Below, one piece after another: positions 26,947-36,453 of a stretch of DNA of 64,000 nucleotides; position 1 is the stretch's first letter; every line of letters begins with the position of its first letter. This DNA is from Roseivirga sp. E12 (GTDB lineage: Bacteria; Bacteroidota; Bacteroidia; Cytophagales; Cyclobacteriaceae). A program made the translations under genes and the position numbers. The notes beneath the pieces are model-generated. The model made no database searches. It worked only from the letters and a program-made list of their open reading frames with translations, and was not told the DNA's origin. Location: NCBI RefSeq assembly GCF_017592825.1, contig NZ_JAGFMD010000003.1, forward strand, positions 62,001 to 126,000, in the 5' to 3' direction.

Positions 26947-28575
26947 TTAGAAGAAGACATTGACATCAGTCTGCTCCCAATTCTTCCTAACTTCTATGAA
27001 TTTGGTTTTGTAAAAGTCGTCAAAGTAGAACTTAGCTGGCTCGGGGCTTTCCCAATTCAAGAGGTTTCCAATGTCCCATTTTCCATTTCCATTGATGTCT
27101 TTAATAACCCTTATCATGTAGCGGCCAGCAGAGAGATAAGTGAATAGAAACTCTTTTGAATTAGATGTGCGGACTACATCATGTGTCCGTGAATCAAGTA
27201 ATTGAACGATGATTTGTTCATGGTCAGATACGACCGAGCCACCAATAACAGCTGAGTCATCGGTTGTCAAAAGGGAAATGCTTTTGTCTTGCTGAATAGA
27301 AGTGTCATTATCGGCTGAGATAAAAGCACCAGTTTTAAACACTAGAAAGATGTTAGGGCTTGATACTCGATTTAGTAGTTCTACTATATCTATTGGAAAT
27401 GAGGCCTGAGTATTGAGTTTATCCCAACTAATGAGGGTTGGGTCTATCTGGTGTGTGGTTGTACTGTCAAGCTGATAATAGAGGCTATCAGCGTTAAATT
27501 GAAGGACAGGTTTATTAAAAGAAATTGAAATAGTGTCTTTTGGAGGAAGTTGATTAGTACTTGGGCTCACTTCGAAGCTAAAGGCTGCAGGATCTAACCT
27601 AGATTCATTGAAAGAGACTTGTACAGTATCTAAAAAGACACTATTGAGAGAGTCTTTCACACTAAAAATGAGTTGTGTAGTATCGGAGGTAGGCCTATCC
27701 ATGGGATAGAAGCGTACTTTAGAAGCTTCAGGTATGCTGTATATTAGATCTTCTCCTTCGACTATCTCGAAATTACTAACTGATTTATTAAATGAGATGT
27801 CATAATAAATTCCAAAGTTTCGGGCAGAAACAGTGCGAATTCTTTCTGTATTTAAACTCTGAATAGTGAAGTCAATGTTGGTAAGTGAACTACTGAGTGA
27901 GAGAGTGTCTGGATAGAATCCATATAGCTCACTTTCACTATCGGCTTGGCTGTTATTGTTTTTGTCTCTAACAGCATAAACTCGAAACTGACCACTAGGC
28001 AAGTTTCTGAAGTTGTAGTTGCCGGCTGAGTCTGTACGGCTGTAATAGGATGCTGGCCCTGTTAGAATGTCTAATGAATCGCTTTCTGAATAAAGTGAAA
28101 CTAAGAGGTTTTCTATAGGGTCTTGAGTATAGAGGTTTAGAACCTTTCCCGCTATTGTCAACGAGTCGATGTATTCTCCTGTTGAAAAGCTCAGATTAAT
28201 GCCTTCGGCTGGGTTGTTATTTGTAATGTCCTGGATTGTACTTCCAAAGCTCAAGTTATAGGTAGTATTTTCTTGAAAGGGCTCAGTGAAACTCAGGGAG
28301 AGGACATTCTTGTTAACTCTGGCTCTATAGGTACCAGCTGGTTTTGGTGTAATGATGAGATCGGTTTCGATTGACCTAGTAATTATTCTTTCATCAAAGG
28401 ACAGTTGAATTGTTTGACCCTCAAAATTAGTGGTGCCTGCTTCTGGTGTTGAACTTATGAGTACGGGTGGGGTTTCATCTTCTGGACCACCTGTTGGTGC
28501 TCCTACTCTGGCACATGAACCAATGAATAGCAGAAGGATTAGAGATAAAGCTGTACGGGTTCTAATAGGTGTCAT
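26947..28575 (-). CDS. Lipoprotein with bacterial Ig-like (Big_5/SbsA) domain
   Basis: A 542-residue lipoprotein (lipobox 'FIGSCARVG', Cys about 21) with an SbsA-type Ig-like domain at about 35-135 ('PPVLISSTPEAGTTNFEGQTI', in the usual wording of this family), a carboxypeptidase-regulatory-like beta domain near 140-215 ('YSRTDSAGNYNFRNLPSG'), and a second Ig-like half. Common in Bacteroidota, role unknown. Its start overlaps the stop of the methyltransferase gene (ATGA), so it ends the mnmG operon, pointing at the putative oriC. Confidence 0.82.
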   Translation of the reverse strand: MTPIRTRTALSLILLLFIGSCARVGAPTGGPEDETPPVLISSTPEAGTTNFEGQTIQLSFDERIITRSIETDLIITPKPAGTYRARVNKNVLSLSFTEPFQENTTYNLSFGSTIQDITNNNPAEGINLSFSTGEYIDSLTIAGKVLNLYTQDPIENLLVSLYSESDSLDILTGPASYYSRTDSAGNYNFRNLPSGQFRVYAVRDKNNNSQADSESELYGFYPDTLSLSSSLTNIDFTIQSLNTERIRTVSARNFGIYYDISFNKSVSNFEIVEGEDLIYSIPEASKVRFYPMDRPTSDTTQLIFSVKDSLNSVFLDTVQVSFNESRLDPAAFSFEVSPSTNQLPPKDTISISFNKPVLQFNADSLYYQLDSTTTHQIDPTLISWDKLNTQASFPIDIVELLNRVSSPNIFLVFKTGAFISADNDTSIQQDKSISLLTTDDSAVIGGSVVSDHEQIIVQLLDSRTHDVVRTSNSKEFLFTYLSAGRYMIRVIKDINGNGKWDIGNLLNWESPEPAKFYFDDFYKTKFIEVRKNWEQTDVNVFF

Positions 28576-29450
28576 CTGCTTAGTACATAAATGAGGCTGC
28601 TATACTCATTAGTTTTAACGGCTTTTCTATTAGAGAGGTATCCATTAATGAATGCCTTGTAGTAGCTCTTCTTTTTGTTGAGGTACTCATCGGAAAGTAA
28701 ACTAACATAATAGCTATCAAATTTCATGGGATGCGTAGCAACAATATTCAGACCAAAAGTTTTGGCCAGCTGGTGGACGCTTTTTTGTGAGAAATGATAG
28801 AGGTGACGTGGTACATCATAGCCAGCCCAGTGATTGCCGTAGCGCTGTGCATCCTCAGATTTGTAGTTAGGGAGAGCGAGTATAATGATCCCGTTTTTAT
28901 CAAGGTGTGATATCAGTGTTTTAAGAGTATGCTCTAAATCATGTACATGCTCAAGTACATGGAAAAGACTGATTGAAGAGAAGGTTTGATCAGAAGGTAA
29001 TTGATCTAGTTTTTGGTAGACAGAAGAAATGTTCTTGGTTGCAATATTGTAGGCTTTTTGGTCTGGTTCAATACCAGTAACGCTCCATTCTTTGGTTTTC
29101 AAAAATTTGAGGAACGCTCCTGTCCCACAGCCAAAGTCGAGGTGTTGTTTGTCAAGAGTGTATTTTTTAAGAATGCTATGTTTTCGTTTGAAATTGATCT
29201 TTTGAACCTTGCTGTATATTATATTGAAAAAACCACCCTTTTTGTCTCCATGAGACACGTAACTATTTGATTTATAGTAGGTTACAATGTTATCAATGGA
29301 TGGTCGAGGATTTGTAATGAGAGTCTGACATTGCTTGCAAAGACAGAGCTTGAAGTTTTCTTTATCACCGAAATGATCTATAACATCGATGTGTTCTTGT
29401 AACTCTCTACTATGACATATTGGACAGCATGTAAGCGTTTCGTTGATCAT
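28572..29450 (-). CDS. Class I SAM-dependent methyltransferase with N-terminal zinc ribbon
   Basis: A 292-residue protein. The N-terminus has a CPIC-x24-CLCKQC zinc-ribbon pattern, followed by a Methyltransf_23-like Rossmann domain with SAM motif 'HLDFGCGTGAFLKFL' near 103-117 and 'ISLFHVLEHVHD'. Proteins of this build often modify sugars or lipids in envelope glycan pathways; the substrate is unknown. It overlaps mnmG and the Ig-like lipoprotein gene by 4 bp each, so all three are translated in a chain. Confidence 0.85.
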   Translation of the reverse strand: MINETLTCCPICHSRELQEHIDVIDHFGDKENFKLCLCKQCQTLITNPRPSIDNIVTYYKSNSYVSHGDKKGGFFNIIYSKVQKINFKRKHSILKKYTLDKQHLDFGCGTGAFLKFLKTKEWSVTGIEPDQKAYNIATKNISSVYQKLDQLPSDQTFSSISLFHVLEHVHDLEHTLKTLISHLDKNGIIILALPNYKSEDAQRYGNHWAGYDVPRHLYHFSQKSVHQLAKTFGLNIVATHPMKFDSYYVSLLSDEYLNKKKSYYKAFINGYLSNRKAVKTNEYSSLIYVLSR

Positions 29451-31312
29451 CGGCCCATGTATACCATTAGTACTGAAATGTCGGCAGGCGAGACACCGCT
29501 GATTCTTGAAGCCTGGCCAATGGTTTTAGGCCTGATCTTTTCTAGTTTCTCTTTTGCTTCCGATGATAAAGCCGGTATACTCTTAAAGTCAAATGTTTCT
29601 TTTATTCGGAGTCCCTCTAGTTCCGATACACGTTCTGCTAGCTTCGTTTCTTTATCGATATAATCCGCATACTTGATATGTATATCAGCACCGTCAAGAA
29701 TGTCTTGCTCATACTTATCAAAGTATTCTTCAAGGGAATCGTTTACTTGTTTAAGGTCACTAATATGAACTTGTGGCCTCTTGACCAACTTAGCCAGGTT
29801 CGTTCTATGCTGAATTGCTGCACTTGAAAGTGATTCAAGTGTGGGATTTACTTCAGAAGGATCTACCTTTTTCTGTTCTAGGTCGTTGAGAAGTTTGTGA
29901 ATCTGACCTGATCTGGCTTTCATAGTGTCATATCGCTCTTGAGTTGCTAGGCCAAGATCATATCCCTTTTGTGTTAGTCTTAGGTCTGCATTGTCTTGTC
30001 TAAGAAGTATTCTGTGCTCGGCTCTTGACGTAAACATACGATAAGGTTCATCTGTGCCTTTATTGATGAGGTCATCAATGAGAACGCCAATGTATGCTTC
30101 CGAACGTGATAAGGTGAACTCTTCTTTTTTAGTGCTCTTTAGGTGAGCATTGATTCCGGCCATTAGGCCTTGACAAGCTGCCTCTTCATAACCTGTCGTG
30201 CCGTTGATTTGGCCAGCAAAGTAAAGGTTGGAAACTAACTTCGTTTCAAGCGTATGATTCAGTTGTGTTGGTGGAAAGTAATCGTATTCAATGGCATACC
30301 CAGGCCTAAACATTTTGACATTCTCGAAGCCACTAATCTTTTTGATTGCTTCGTACTGAATGTCTTCCGGAAGGGAAGTAGAAAAACCATTGACATATAT
30401 TTCAACAGTATTCCAACCCTCTGGCTCAACGAAAATTTGGTGCCTGTTTCGTTCCGCAAAACGATTGATTTTGTCCTCTATAGAGGGGCAATACCGAGGA
30501 CCTATTCCCTGTATTCTTCCATTGAACATGGGAGACTTGTCGAAACCTTTCTCTAATGTTTGATGCACTTCAGGATTGGTATATGTTATATAACAGCTCC
30601 TTTGTTCTTTGAGTGGACGAGTTGAATGACTGAACGAGAATTTCTCCGGTTGTTCATCTCCAGCTTGCTCCTCCATTTTACTGTAGTCTAAAGAGCGGCC
30701 ATCAACGCGAGGAGGGGTGCCAGTCTTCATCCTGCCAGCTTCGAAACCGATGCTTACCAATTGTTCTGTTATTCCCGTTGAAGCTCCTTCCCCTGTTCTT
30801 CCCCCTCCAAATTGTTTTTCACCAATGTGTATGATACCATTTAGGAAGGTGCCTGATGTAAGTATGACGGACTTGGCTTTGAATTCAATGCCCATGCCAG
30901 TTGTGACACCGGTGACAACATTGTCTTTCACCAGAATGCCTGTGACCATTTCTTGCCAGAAATCAATGTTGGGATTAGCCTCCAATGCTAAACGCCATTC
31001 TTCTGCAAAACGCATGCGGTCGTTTTGAGTTCTTGGACTCCACATCGCTGGGCCTTTTGATTTGTTGAGCATGCGAAACTGGATCATGGACTTGTCAGAA
31101 ATGATACCTGACATTCCACCGAGTGCGTCAATCTCACGAACTATCTGCCCTTTGGCCACACCCCCCATCGCAGGATTACATGACATCTGGGCAATGGTGT
31201 TCATGTTCATTGTGATCAGTAGAACTTTTGAACCCATTCGTGCAGCAGCATTTGCGGCTTCACACCCGGCATGACCGGCCCCTACTACTATAACATCGTA
31301 TGCTGGATACAT
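29447..31312 (-). CDS. mnmG: tRNA uridine-5-carboxymethylaminomethyl modification enzyme MnmG (GidA)
   Basis: A 621-residue FAD protein that, with MnmE, installs the 5-carboxymethylaminomethyl group on U34 of certain tRNAs, using folate and NADH. FAD site 'VVGAGHAGCEAANAA' at 9-23, 'SCNPAMGGVAKGQIVREID' near 46, 'GRTGEGAS', and the C-terminal helical domain ('LSSEAKEKLEKIRPKTIGQASRI', in parts) that binds MnmE and tRNA. Full length. Two parS-like sites separate it from ybeY. mnmE is not in the window. Confidence 0.97.
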   Translation of the reverse strand: MYPAYDVIVVGAGHAGCEAANAAARMGSKVLLITMNMNTIAQMSCNPAMGGVAKGQIVREIDALGGMSGIISDKSMIQFRMLNKSKGPAMWSPRTQNDRMRFAEEWRLALEANPNIDFWQEMVTGILVKDNVVTGVTTGMGIEFKAKSVILTSGTFLNGIIHIGEKQFGGGRTGEGASTGITEQLVSIGFEAGRMKTGTPPRVDGRSLDYSKMEEQAGDEQPEKFSFSHSTRPLKEQRSCYITYTNPEVHQTLEKGFDKSPMFNGRIQGIGPRYCPSIEDKINRFAERNRHQIFVEPEGWNTVEIYVNGFSTSLPEDIQYEAIKKISGFENVKMFRPGYAIEYDYFPPTQLNHTLETKLVSNLYFAGQINGTTGYEEAACQGLMAGINAHLKSTKKEEFTLSRSEAYIGVLIDDLINKGTDEPYRMFTSRAEHRILLRQDNADLRLTQKGYDLGLATQERYDTMKARSGQIHKLLNDLEQKKVDPSEVNPTLESLSSAAIQHRTNLAKLVKRPQVHISDLKQVNDSLEEYFDKYEQDILDGADIHIKYADYIDKETKLAERVSELEGLRIKETFDFKSIPALSSEAKEKLEKIRPKTIGQASRISGVSPADISVLMVYMGR

Positions 31313-31326
31313 ATCCTTAAATCAAT

Positions 31327-31342
31327 AGTTCCACGTGAAACA
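31327..31342. promoter_or_regulatory. parS-like centromere site 1
   Basis: The 16-mer AGTTCCACGTGAAACA matches the ParB-binding consensus TGTTnCACGTGAAACA at all but the first base. It lies just upstream of mnmG, 4.4-4.7 kb from the putative oriC. Confidence 0.78.
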
Positions 31343-31359
31343 GTTGCGCTAGTCGAAAA

Positions 31360-31375
31360 AGTTTCACGTGGAACA
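31360..31375. promoter_or_regulatory. parS-like centromere site 2
   Basis: Read on the - strand this is TGTTCCACGTGAAACT, matching TGTTnCACGTGAAACA except for the last base. It is the inverted partner of site 1, centres 33 bp apart. The pair could also fold as a hairpin in the ybeY-mnmG spacer. Confidence 0.78.
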
Positions 31376-31387
31376 CTTTGTGTTTCT

Positions 31388-31816
31388 TCAAATGTGCAGC
31401 AAAGATAAAGAAGCTTCTTCGCTTTTTCTCATCTCTGTTTTTTGAGCTTCGGTTTTATCCTGTTTTCCAAGAAGGTGGAGAATGCCATGAATCATTACGC
31501 GATGAAGTTCGTGCTTGTAAGGAATCTTGAGTCGTTTAGCATTGTCCTTAACTCTGTCGATGGATATGAAAATATCGGAATCGATTGGAGCACTGTCATC
31601 TTCGCGATTGTCAAAGGTGATGATGTCAGTGTAATAGTCATGATCAAGGTACTGCTGGTTAACTTTGAGTAAATAGTTGTCTGAACAATAAATGAAATTG
31701 ATTGAATCAATTATCTGGTCATGCTGCTCAACAACTTGACTGATCCATGACTTAAGTATGCGCTTATGGGATAGCGGGAAGGAGATCTCTTCTTGGAAGA
31801 AGTTGATCTTTGACAT
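31388..31816 (-). CDS. ybeY: Endoribonuclease YbeY (rRNA maturation factor)
   Basis: A 142-residue metal-dependent RNase for 16S rRNA 3'-end maturation and ribosome quality control. The metal site is 'HGILHLLGKQDKT': the first two histidines are kept but the third of the usual HGxLHLxGyxH pattern is Asp (D, 'KQDKT'). I recall the same substitution in Bacteroidota YbeY proteins, so it is probably active. Its ATG shares one base with the stop of the upstream ATPase gene (TAATG). Confidence 0.92.
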   Translation of the reverse strand: MSKINFFQEEISFPLSHKRILKSWISQVVEQHDQIIDSINFIYCSDNYLLKVNQQYLDHDYYTDIITFDNREDDSAPIDSDIFISIDRVKDNAKRLKIPYKHELHRVMIHGILHLLGKQDKTEAQKTEMRKSEEASLSLLHI

Positions 31817-32217
31817 TAATTGAGGTAGAAAGTAAGTTCCAAGGTACTGCCGTCACTTTTGAAGTTTACTTCGTCAGCAAGGTTCTTGATCAGGAAGATT
31901 CCGCGACCGCCAATTTTTTCTACGTTCTCAGGTGCTGTTGGATCCGGAAGGTTCTGATGATCAAAACCAGCTCCTTGATCGGAGACTGTGAATACTATCT
32001 GCTCGTCTTGTAAATTGGCACTAAGCAAGACATTTTTGGCTTTATCGGCCTTATTACCATGGATGATGGCATTATTAACCGATTCAATGACTGCAATCAT
32101 AATATTACCATAAAGATCATCGGTTAGGCTGTATTCTTCTTTGGCGTTGTCTACGAAGCTCTCGACTATGCGAATGTTCTCAACAAGAGATGGTATTTCG
32201 ATGCTTATGTTCTTCAT
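31816..32217 (-). CDS. Anti-sigma-factor-like ATP-binding protein (RsbW/SpoIIAB family)
   Basis: A 133-residue GHKL-fold protein with N box 'ESVNNAIIHGN' (about 44-54), G1 box 'DQGAGFDHQNLP' and G2 box 'GGRGIFLIKNLAD'. Relatives are serine kinases that bind sigma factors or STAS anti-anti-sigma proteins. No STAS or PP2C partner is nearby. ATG at 32217 is preferred to a TTG at 32229 that would overlap the DUF4175 stop. Part of the DUF4175-rsbW-ybeY-mnmG chain. Confidence 0.85.
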   Translation of the reverse strand: MKNISIEIPSLVENIRIVESFVDNAKEEYSLTDDLYGNIMIAVIESVNNAIIHGNKADKAKNVLLSANLQDEQIVFTVSDQGAGFDHQNLPDPTAPENVEKIGGRGIFLIKNLADEVNFKSDGSTLELTFYLN

Positions 32218-32225
32218 TGAAGGGC

Positions 32226-35200
32226 TCAATTCTTTTCCTTGATCTTTTTGAAATACTTATTTGTCTCTCTTTTATAATAGGGATTCAGCTTTGCTGGGAT
32301 AGTTTTTAGCAATTCGATTTCCTTTTCTTTGGCTTTTAAGTATTCATTAAGAGATTCTGGAATAGACAGGTCGTAGTCAAAGGCTGTTCTTCCTTTTCTT
32401 TCCTCGTCCTCACCCCTTTCTTGAACCGAGTTTTCGGCTTCTAACAAACGGGTTAATATATCTTGCTGTCTCTGAACAGTCTCATCAGTAATGCTTTTGT
32501 TGATGAGATCCCATTCATTTTCTTCCATTTGATTGATCAACTGATCAATTTTCTCGCCCAATTTATTTCCATCAAGGCCCGTTTCAAAATTTTCAAGCGC
32601 ATTTCTGAGTCTTTCTTGTTGAGAGGCTAGTTTGGCTAACTGCTCACTGAGTTGGCGTCCTGACATGCCGCTCTCTTTTAGTTCTTTGATTTGCTCACTA
32701 AGCTGCTGTTGTAGCTCACTTAAACCACCCATTTGTGGTTTATTCTTTTGATTTCCTTTTGATTTCCCTTGACCCATTTGACTGGCCATTTGCTGCTGCA
32801 TTTGCTGAACAACGTCATCAAGTAAAAGAGCCAAGTTGTTTATGGCAGTCATAGCAAACTGTTGTTTACCGACTGCTTGGTTAATACGTTTTTCTTTGAG
32901 TGTCTCGACAGCACCATCCATTTGGCGATTCATTTCTCCCAATTCACGCATTACAAAGGAGGATATTTGAAATACTCTTTGAGATAATGAAATGAGACTG
33001 TCTTGAATGATCTTGGAGTCATCTTGTAGCTTAAGCTGACGTTGAGATAGCTTAACATATCTAGGATCGCTTTGTCGTATCTCCTTAAACTCGTTCATTA
33101 AGCCTTCTTGATTAAAGGAAAGAGTAACTAAGTTGTCGACAAGATCTCTTAAGTTTTCCAGGTTTTCTTGCTGCTGCTCCATTTGGGCACCGCTTTGCAT
33201 GGACTGAAGGCTCTGTTTTACCTCTTTCATCTTTTCGGCAGCACGCTTTTGAGATTGAGAGGCATTCTGTCGCTGTTGCTGGCTTTCGGACTCTTGGCTT
33301 TCACTTTTTTCTTGCCCTTCTTCTGAAGAGTTTTCTTCTTTCTCTCCCTCCTCATTTTCTCCTTTATCGCTCAGTTCATCTTGTGCTTTTTGCTGTTCAT
33401 CTTTTGCTTCTTCAAGGCTTTCGTCCAAGTCTTCTGGCAGGCTATCAGGGTTTTTGCGATCTTGATTTAATTCATTAAGCTTGTCTAGCTCTTCTTGAAG
33501 TTTTTCTAAGTCTTCCTGCTCTTTTTTCTGCTCTTCGGCAAGCTCTTCGTTGCTTTTTTCACCCTTTTCAGTTTCTTCATTCAGAGCCTCTTGATCATCT
33601 ATCTCCTCCTGTAGTTTCTCAATATTATCTTCAAGCATTTTATCAAACTGAAGCTTTTTGAAGAGTTCTAAAGTTCTTTCGAGGTCTTCTTCCAGGTTAC
33701 CGCTATTTTCCCGGAGATCGTCCATTTTTTCTCTAAACTCCTCTATATCAGACTGTTCCTCTAACAACTCTCTTAGCTCATCGTAGAGCTTCTTCATCTC
33801 ATCATCCAATACATTGTCCATGATTTCCTGAAGCTGTTCCATCTTTTGCTTAATGGATTCATTTTGAGGTTTGAACTGCTCGAGTTTTTGGTTGTTTTGG
33901 TTGTTTTGCTTTTTGAGCTCGTCAACCTTTTCGGCAAGCTTGTCTTTTTGATCCAAAATTTCTTGCATCAGCTTCTCGTCCTGCCACTCTATCTTTTTCT
34001 TAGTCTTGAGCCTTTCATCGGCTTCTTCGATCATTTTGTTCAGCTCTTTAGCATCCTCGAGTGTCTTGTCTATTTCGCTTTGAATCTGTCGGTCGTTAGC
34101 CTCAATTTCAGCTTCAATTTCTTCCAATGAAGGAATTTTGAAACTATAAGTAGCTGATTTGACAGCTTTTGAACCATTAACCGCATCGTTGTCGGCCACT
34201 TGCATGTAATACTTTAATTCTGCCCCAGCTTGAATTTTGGCTGAATCCAGTGTATAAACTTGATAATAGCTCTGATCGGAAAGTTCCTGATTGAATGGAA
34301 TTGTAAAAGACTCGAATGTTTGTTCATCATCATAAGAATAGTGGAAAGAGAGGGATGAGAACCCATAGTCATCTTTGATGTTTCCACCCAGAACTATGTT
34401 TTTATAAAGAACGGTGTCCTGAAACTGGTCTAATACGATTTCAGGATATCGATCCTTAATCACTTCAATTTGAAACTTTAGAGAATCTTTATTACTGCTG
34501 AATTCATTCTTAAGCTGAATAGAATACGGCCCCGACTTACTAATCGTTCTTTCTAAAAGAAACTCTTCTTCATTTACTAATTCTGCAGCTAATGCTTCTG
34601 CCGGATTTTCAAAGTGAATAGAAAGTGATTCAGTGTGTTTTGTGTTGAACTTCCAACTTACCTCAGTCCCCTCAGGTACCGTCAAATTACCAGAATTGCG
34701 GATATTCTCGTTTTCTCTTAGTGTGTACTCAGGGTACTCTATATCCATGCTAAACAAGTCAACGGCAGGTCTATTGAAGGCTTCAATGTTATATCGGTCT
34801 GAAAGCACTCCTTCAGATTCCAAGCTGAAACTCACATCTCCGCGCAAGCGGTCAATCCTGTATTCGAATTTATCATTGTCTATTTTGGATACTTTGATTT
34901 TACGCTCATTGATCCAGATATAGACGTCAACTGGGCTTAATTGACCTGAGGTTTCTATGGACAGCGTAAAAGGTTCGTCAATGAAACCTTCGAGTTGAGT
35001 TCTATCTATTGAAAAACTGAATGGCGCCTCTGCCTTAAATTCCGAATTATAGTTTATTATTCTGGTTGAGCTTTCGGTAATGAACTGAGGCAAAAATATC
35101 AAGAGTGCTATGATAATGGCTACCGGAGTATAGACATACCGGAGATATTTTCTATTGGCTTTGAGGTCAATGGCGTTTACGAATGGAACCTGTTGAATAG

Positions 35201-35603
35201 TACTGCTTTTTTGCCTAATGCTTGCGAGTAGCAGTTCATTTTCATGACTGGACAGCTTTTCTAACTGAATGATATTCAGAAGTTTATCTGAAATTTCTGG
35301 AAAAAACTTTCCGATTTGAAGGGCTGCTTCTTCATTGCTGATCTGCTTGCTTGAATTCTTCAAAACCAACAAGTGCCGAACAACAAACCAGTAGATTAAG
35401 GTGATATTAATGGCAATGAACCCATATAACATGGCGGCCCGTCCAATCGAGCCTAGGCGGCCTGAAAACTCCACAGTGTTAATAAACAGAAATGAAGCGA
35501 GGAGCAGGGCGGCAGATATGATAGCACCTTTAATCGCTTTATTCCTATAGTACTTTGCTTTATAGGCCTTTAGTTGATTCTTAAGTGCTTCATTAGATCC
35601 CAT
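32226..35603 (-). CDS. DUF4175 membrane protein with long E/Q-rich coiled coils
   Basis: A 1125-residue protein. Two N-terminal TM helices (about 25-45 and 58-75), a third near 155-172, a beta-rich periplasmic-like region (about 190-490), then about 500 residues of charged coiled coil extremely rich in E, K and Q, and further helices near the C-terminus. This layout fits the Bacteroidota DUF4175 family, function unknown. It heads the operon with an anti-sigma-like protein, ybeY and mnmG. A hairpin TTACGCA-AAACA-TGCGTAA lies upstream at 35633-35651. Confidence 0.85.
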   Translation of the reverse strand: MGSNEALKNQLKAYKAKYYRNKAIKGAIISAALLLASFLFINTVEFSGRLGSIGRAAMLYGFIAINITLIYWFVVRHLLVLKNSSKQISNEEAALQIGKFFPEISDKLLNIIQLEKLSSHENELLLASIRQKSSTIQQVPFVNAIDLKANRKYLRYVYTPVAIIIALLIFLPQFITESSTRIINYNSEFKAEAPFSFSIDRTQLEGFIDEPFTLSIETSGQLSPVDVYIWINERKIKVSKIDNDKFEYRIDRLRGDVSFSLESEGVLSDRYNIEAFNRPAVDLFSMDIEYPEYTLRENENIRNSGNLTVPEGTEVSWKFNTKHTESLSIHFENPAEALAAELVNEEEFLLERTISKSGPYSIQLKNEFSSNKDSLKFQIEVIKDRYPEIVLDQFQDTVLYKNIVLGGNIKDDYGFSSLSFHYSYDDEQTFESFTIPFNQELSDQSYYQVYTLDSAKIQAGAELKYYMQVADNDAVNGSKAVKSATYSFKIPSLEEIEAEIEANDRQIQSEIDKTLEDAKELNKMIEEADERLKTKKKIEWQDEKLMQEILDQKDKLAEKVDELKKQNNQNNQKLEQFKPQNESIKQKMEQLQEIMDNVLDDEMKKLYDELRELLEEQSDIEEFREKMDDLRENSGNLEEDLERTLELFKKLQFDKMLEDNIEKLQEEIDDQEALNEETEKGEKSNEELAEEQKKEQEDLEKLQEELDKLNELNQDRKNPDSLPEDLDESLEEAKDEQQKAQDELSDKGENEEGEKEENSSEEGQEKSESQESESQQQRQNASQSQKRAAEKMKEVKQSLQSMQSGAQMEQQQENLENLRDLVDNLVTLSFNQEGLMNEFKEIRQSDPRYVKLSQRQLKLQDDSKIIQDSLISLSQRVFQISSFVMRELGEMNRQMDGAVETLKEKRINQAVGKQQFAMTAINNLALLLDDVVQQMQQQMASQMGQGKSKGNQKNKPQMGGLSELQQQLSEQIKELKESGMSGRQLSEQLAKLASQQERLRNALENFETGLDGNKLGEKIDQLINQMEENEWDLINKSITDETVQRQQDILTRLLEAENSVQERGEDEERKGRTAFDYDLSIPESLNEYLKAKEKEIELLKTIPAKLNPYYKRETNKYFKKIKEKN

Positions 35604-35632
35604 GCTCTATGAAATTTTGTTTCACACTTTAA

Positions 35633-35651
35633 TTACGCAAAACATGCGTAA
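35633..35651. promoter_or_regulatory. Inverted repeat between xth and the DUF4175 gene
   Basis: TTACGCA (35633-35639) and TGCGTAA (35645-35651) form a perfect 7-bp inverted repeat with a 5-base centre, in the 91-bp spacer. It could end the xth transcript or be a protein-binding site; no T-run follows. Confidence 0.4.
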
Positions 35652-35694
35652 AGGATTGTAAAACGATTGATAAAGAGCAGAATATACTACTTAT

Positions 35695-36453
35695 TCAGTC
35701 AATTTCTAATACGATTGGGCAGTGATCTGAGTGATGAGCTCCAGGAAGGATGGATGCTGAGGTCAACCGATCTTCCATAGGCTTGGAGGCCATATGGTAA
35801 TCTATGCGCCAACCTTTATTATTCGCCCTTGAATTTGCCCTATAACTCCACCATGAATAATGGTGAGGGTCAACGTTGAAAGCCCTGAAAGTATCGATAA
35901 AGCCGGAACCGATAAATTTGGTCATCCATTCTCGTTCTTCAGGAAGAAATCCAGAGGAGTTCTTATTTGAAACAGGGTTGTGGATGTCAATTGGTGTATG
36001 GGCTATATTATAATCACCGCTAATGACAAGGTTAGGAATGTCGTTAATCAGTCGATGGGCGTAGTCGTAGAAAAAGTCGAGCCATTCATATTTGAAGTCC
36101 TGCCTCACATCTCCGCTAGTACCACTCGGCATATAAACCGACATGACAGAAAAGTCCTCAAAATCCGCTCTAATCACCCGGCCTTCACTATCATATAACG
36201 AATTACCACAACCATATTCGACATGCTTAGGCTTATGTTTGGTCAATATAGCTACACCGCTATAGCCTTTCTTCTCCGCTGTTTCAGTATAGAGCTCATA
36301 ACCCAACTCTTTGTAAAATGGCTCAATCTGATCGGCCATTGCTTTGAGCTCTTGTATACAGACAATGTCTGGATTTTCTTCAGCCAGCCATGTCTCAAAA
36401 CCCTTTTTAAGTGCGGCCCTAATGCCATTAACGTTGTACGAAATGATTTTCAT
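35695..36453 (-). CDS. xth: Exodeoxyribonuclease III (AP endonuclease, Xth/ExoA)
   Basis: A 252-residue Mg-dependent enzyme of base-excision repair that cuts at abasic sites. The EEP fold is complete: 'SYNVNGIRAA' (5-14), 'IVCIQELKA' with the metal-binding Glu near 36, 'VISGDYNIAHTP' for the Asp-Asn pair, 'YSWWSYR' and C-terminal 'GAHHSDHCPI' with the catalytic His. Overlaps the upstream gene by 4 bp (ATGA). Confidence 0.95.
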   Translation of the reverse strand: MKIISYNVNGIRAALKKGFETWLAEENPDIVCIQELKAMADQIEPFYKELGYELYTETAEKKGYSGVAILTKHKPKHVEYGCGNSLYDSEGRVIRADFEDFSVMSVYMPSGTSGDVRQDFKYEWLDFFYDYAHRLINDIPNLVISGDYNIAHTPIDIHNPVSNKNSSGFLPEEREWMTKFIGSGFIDTFRAFNVDPHHYSWWSYRANSRANNKGWRIDYHMASKPMEDRLTSASILPGAHHSDHCPIVLEID

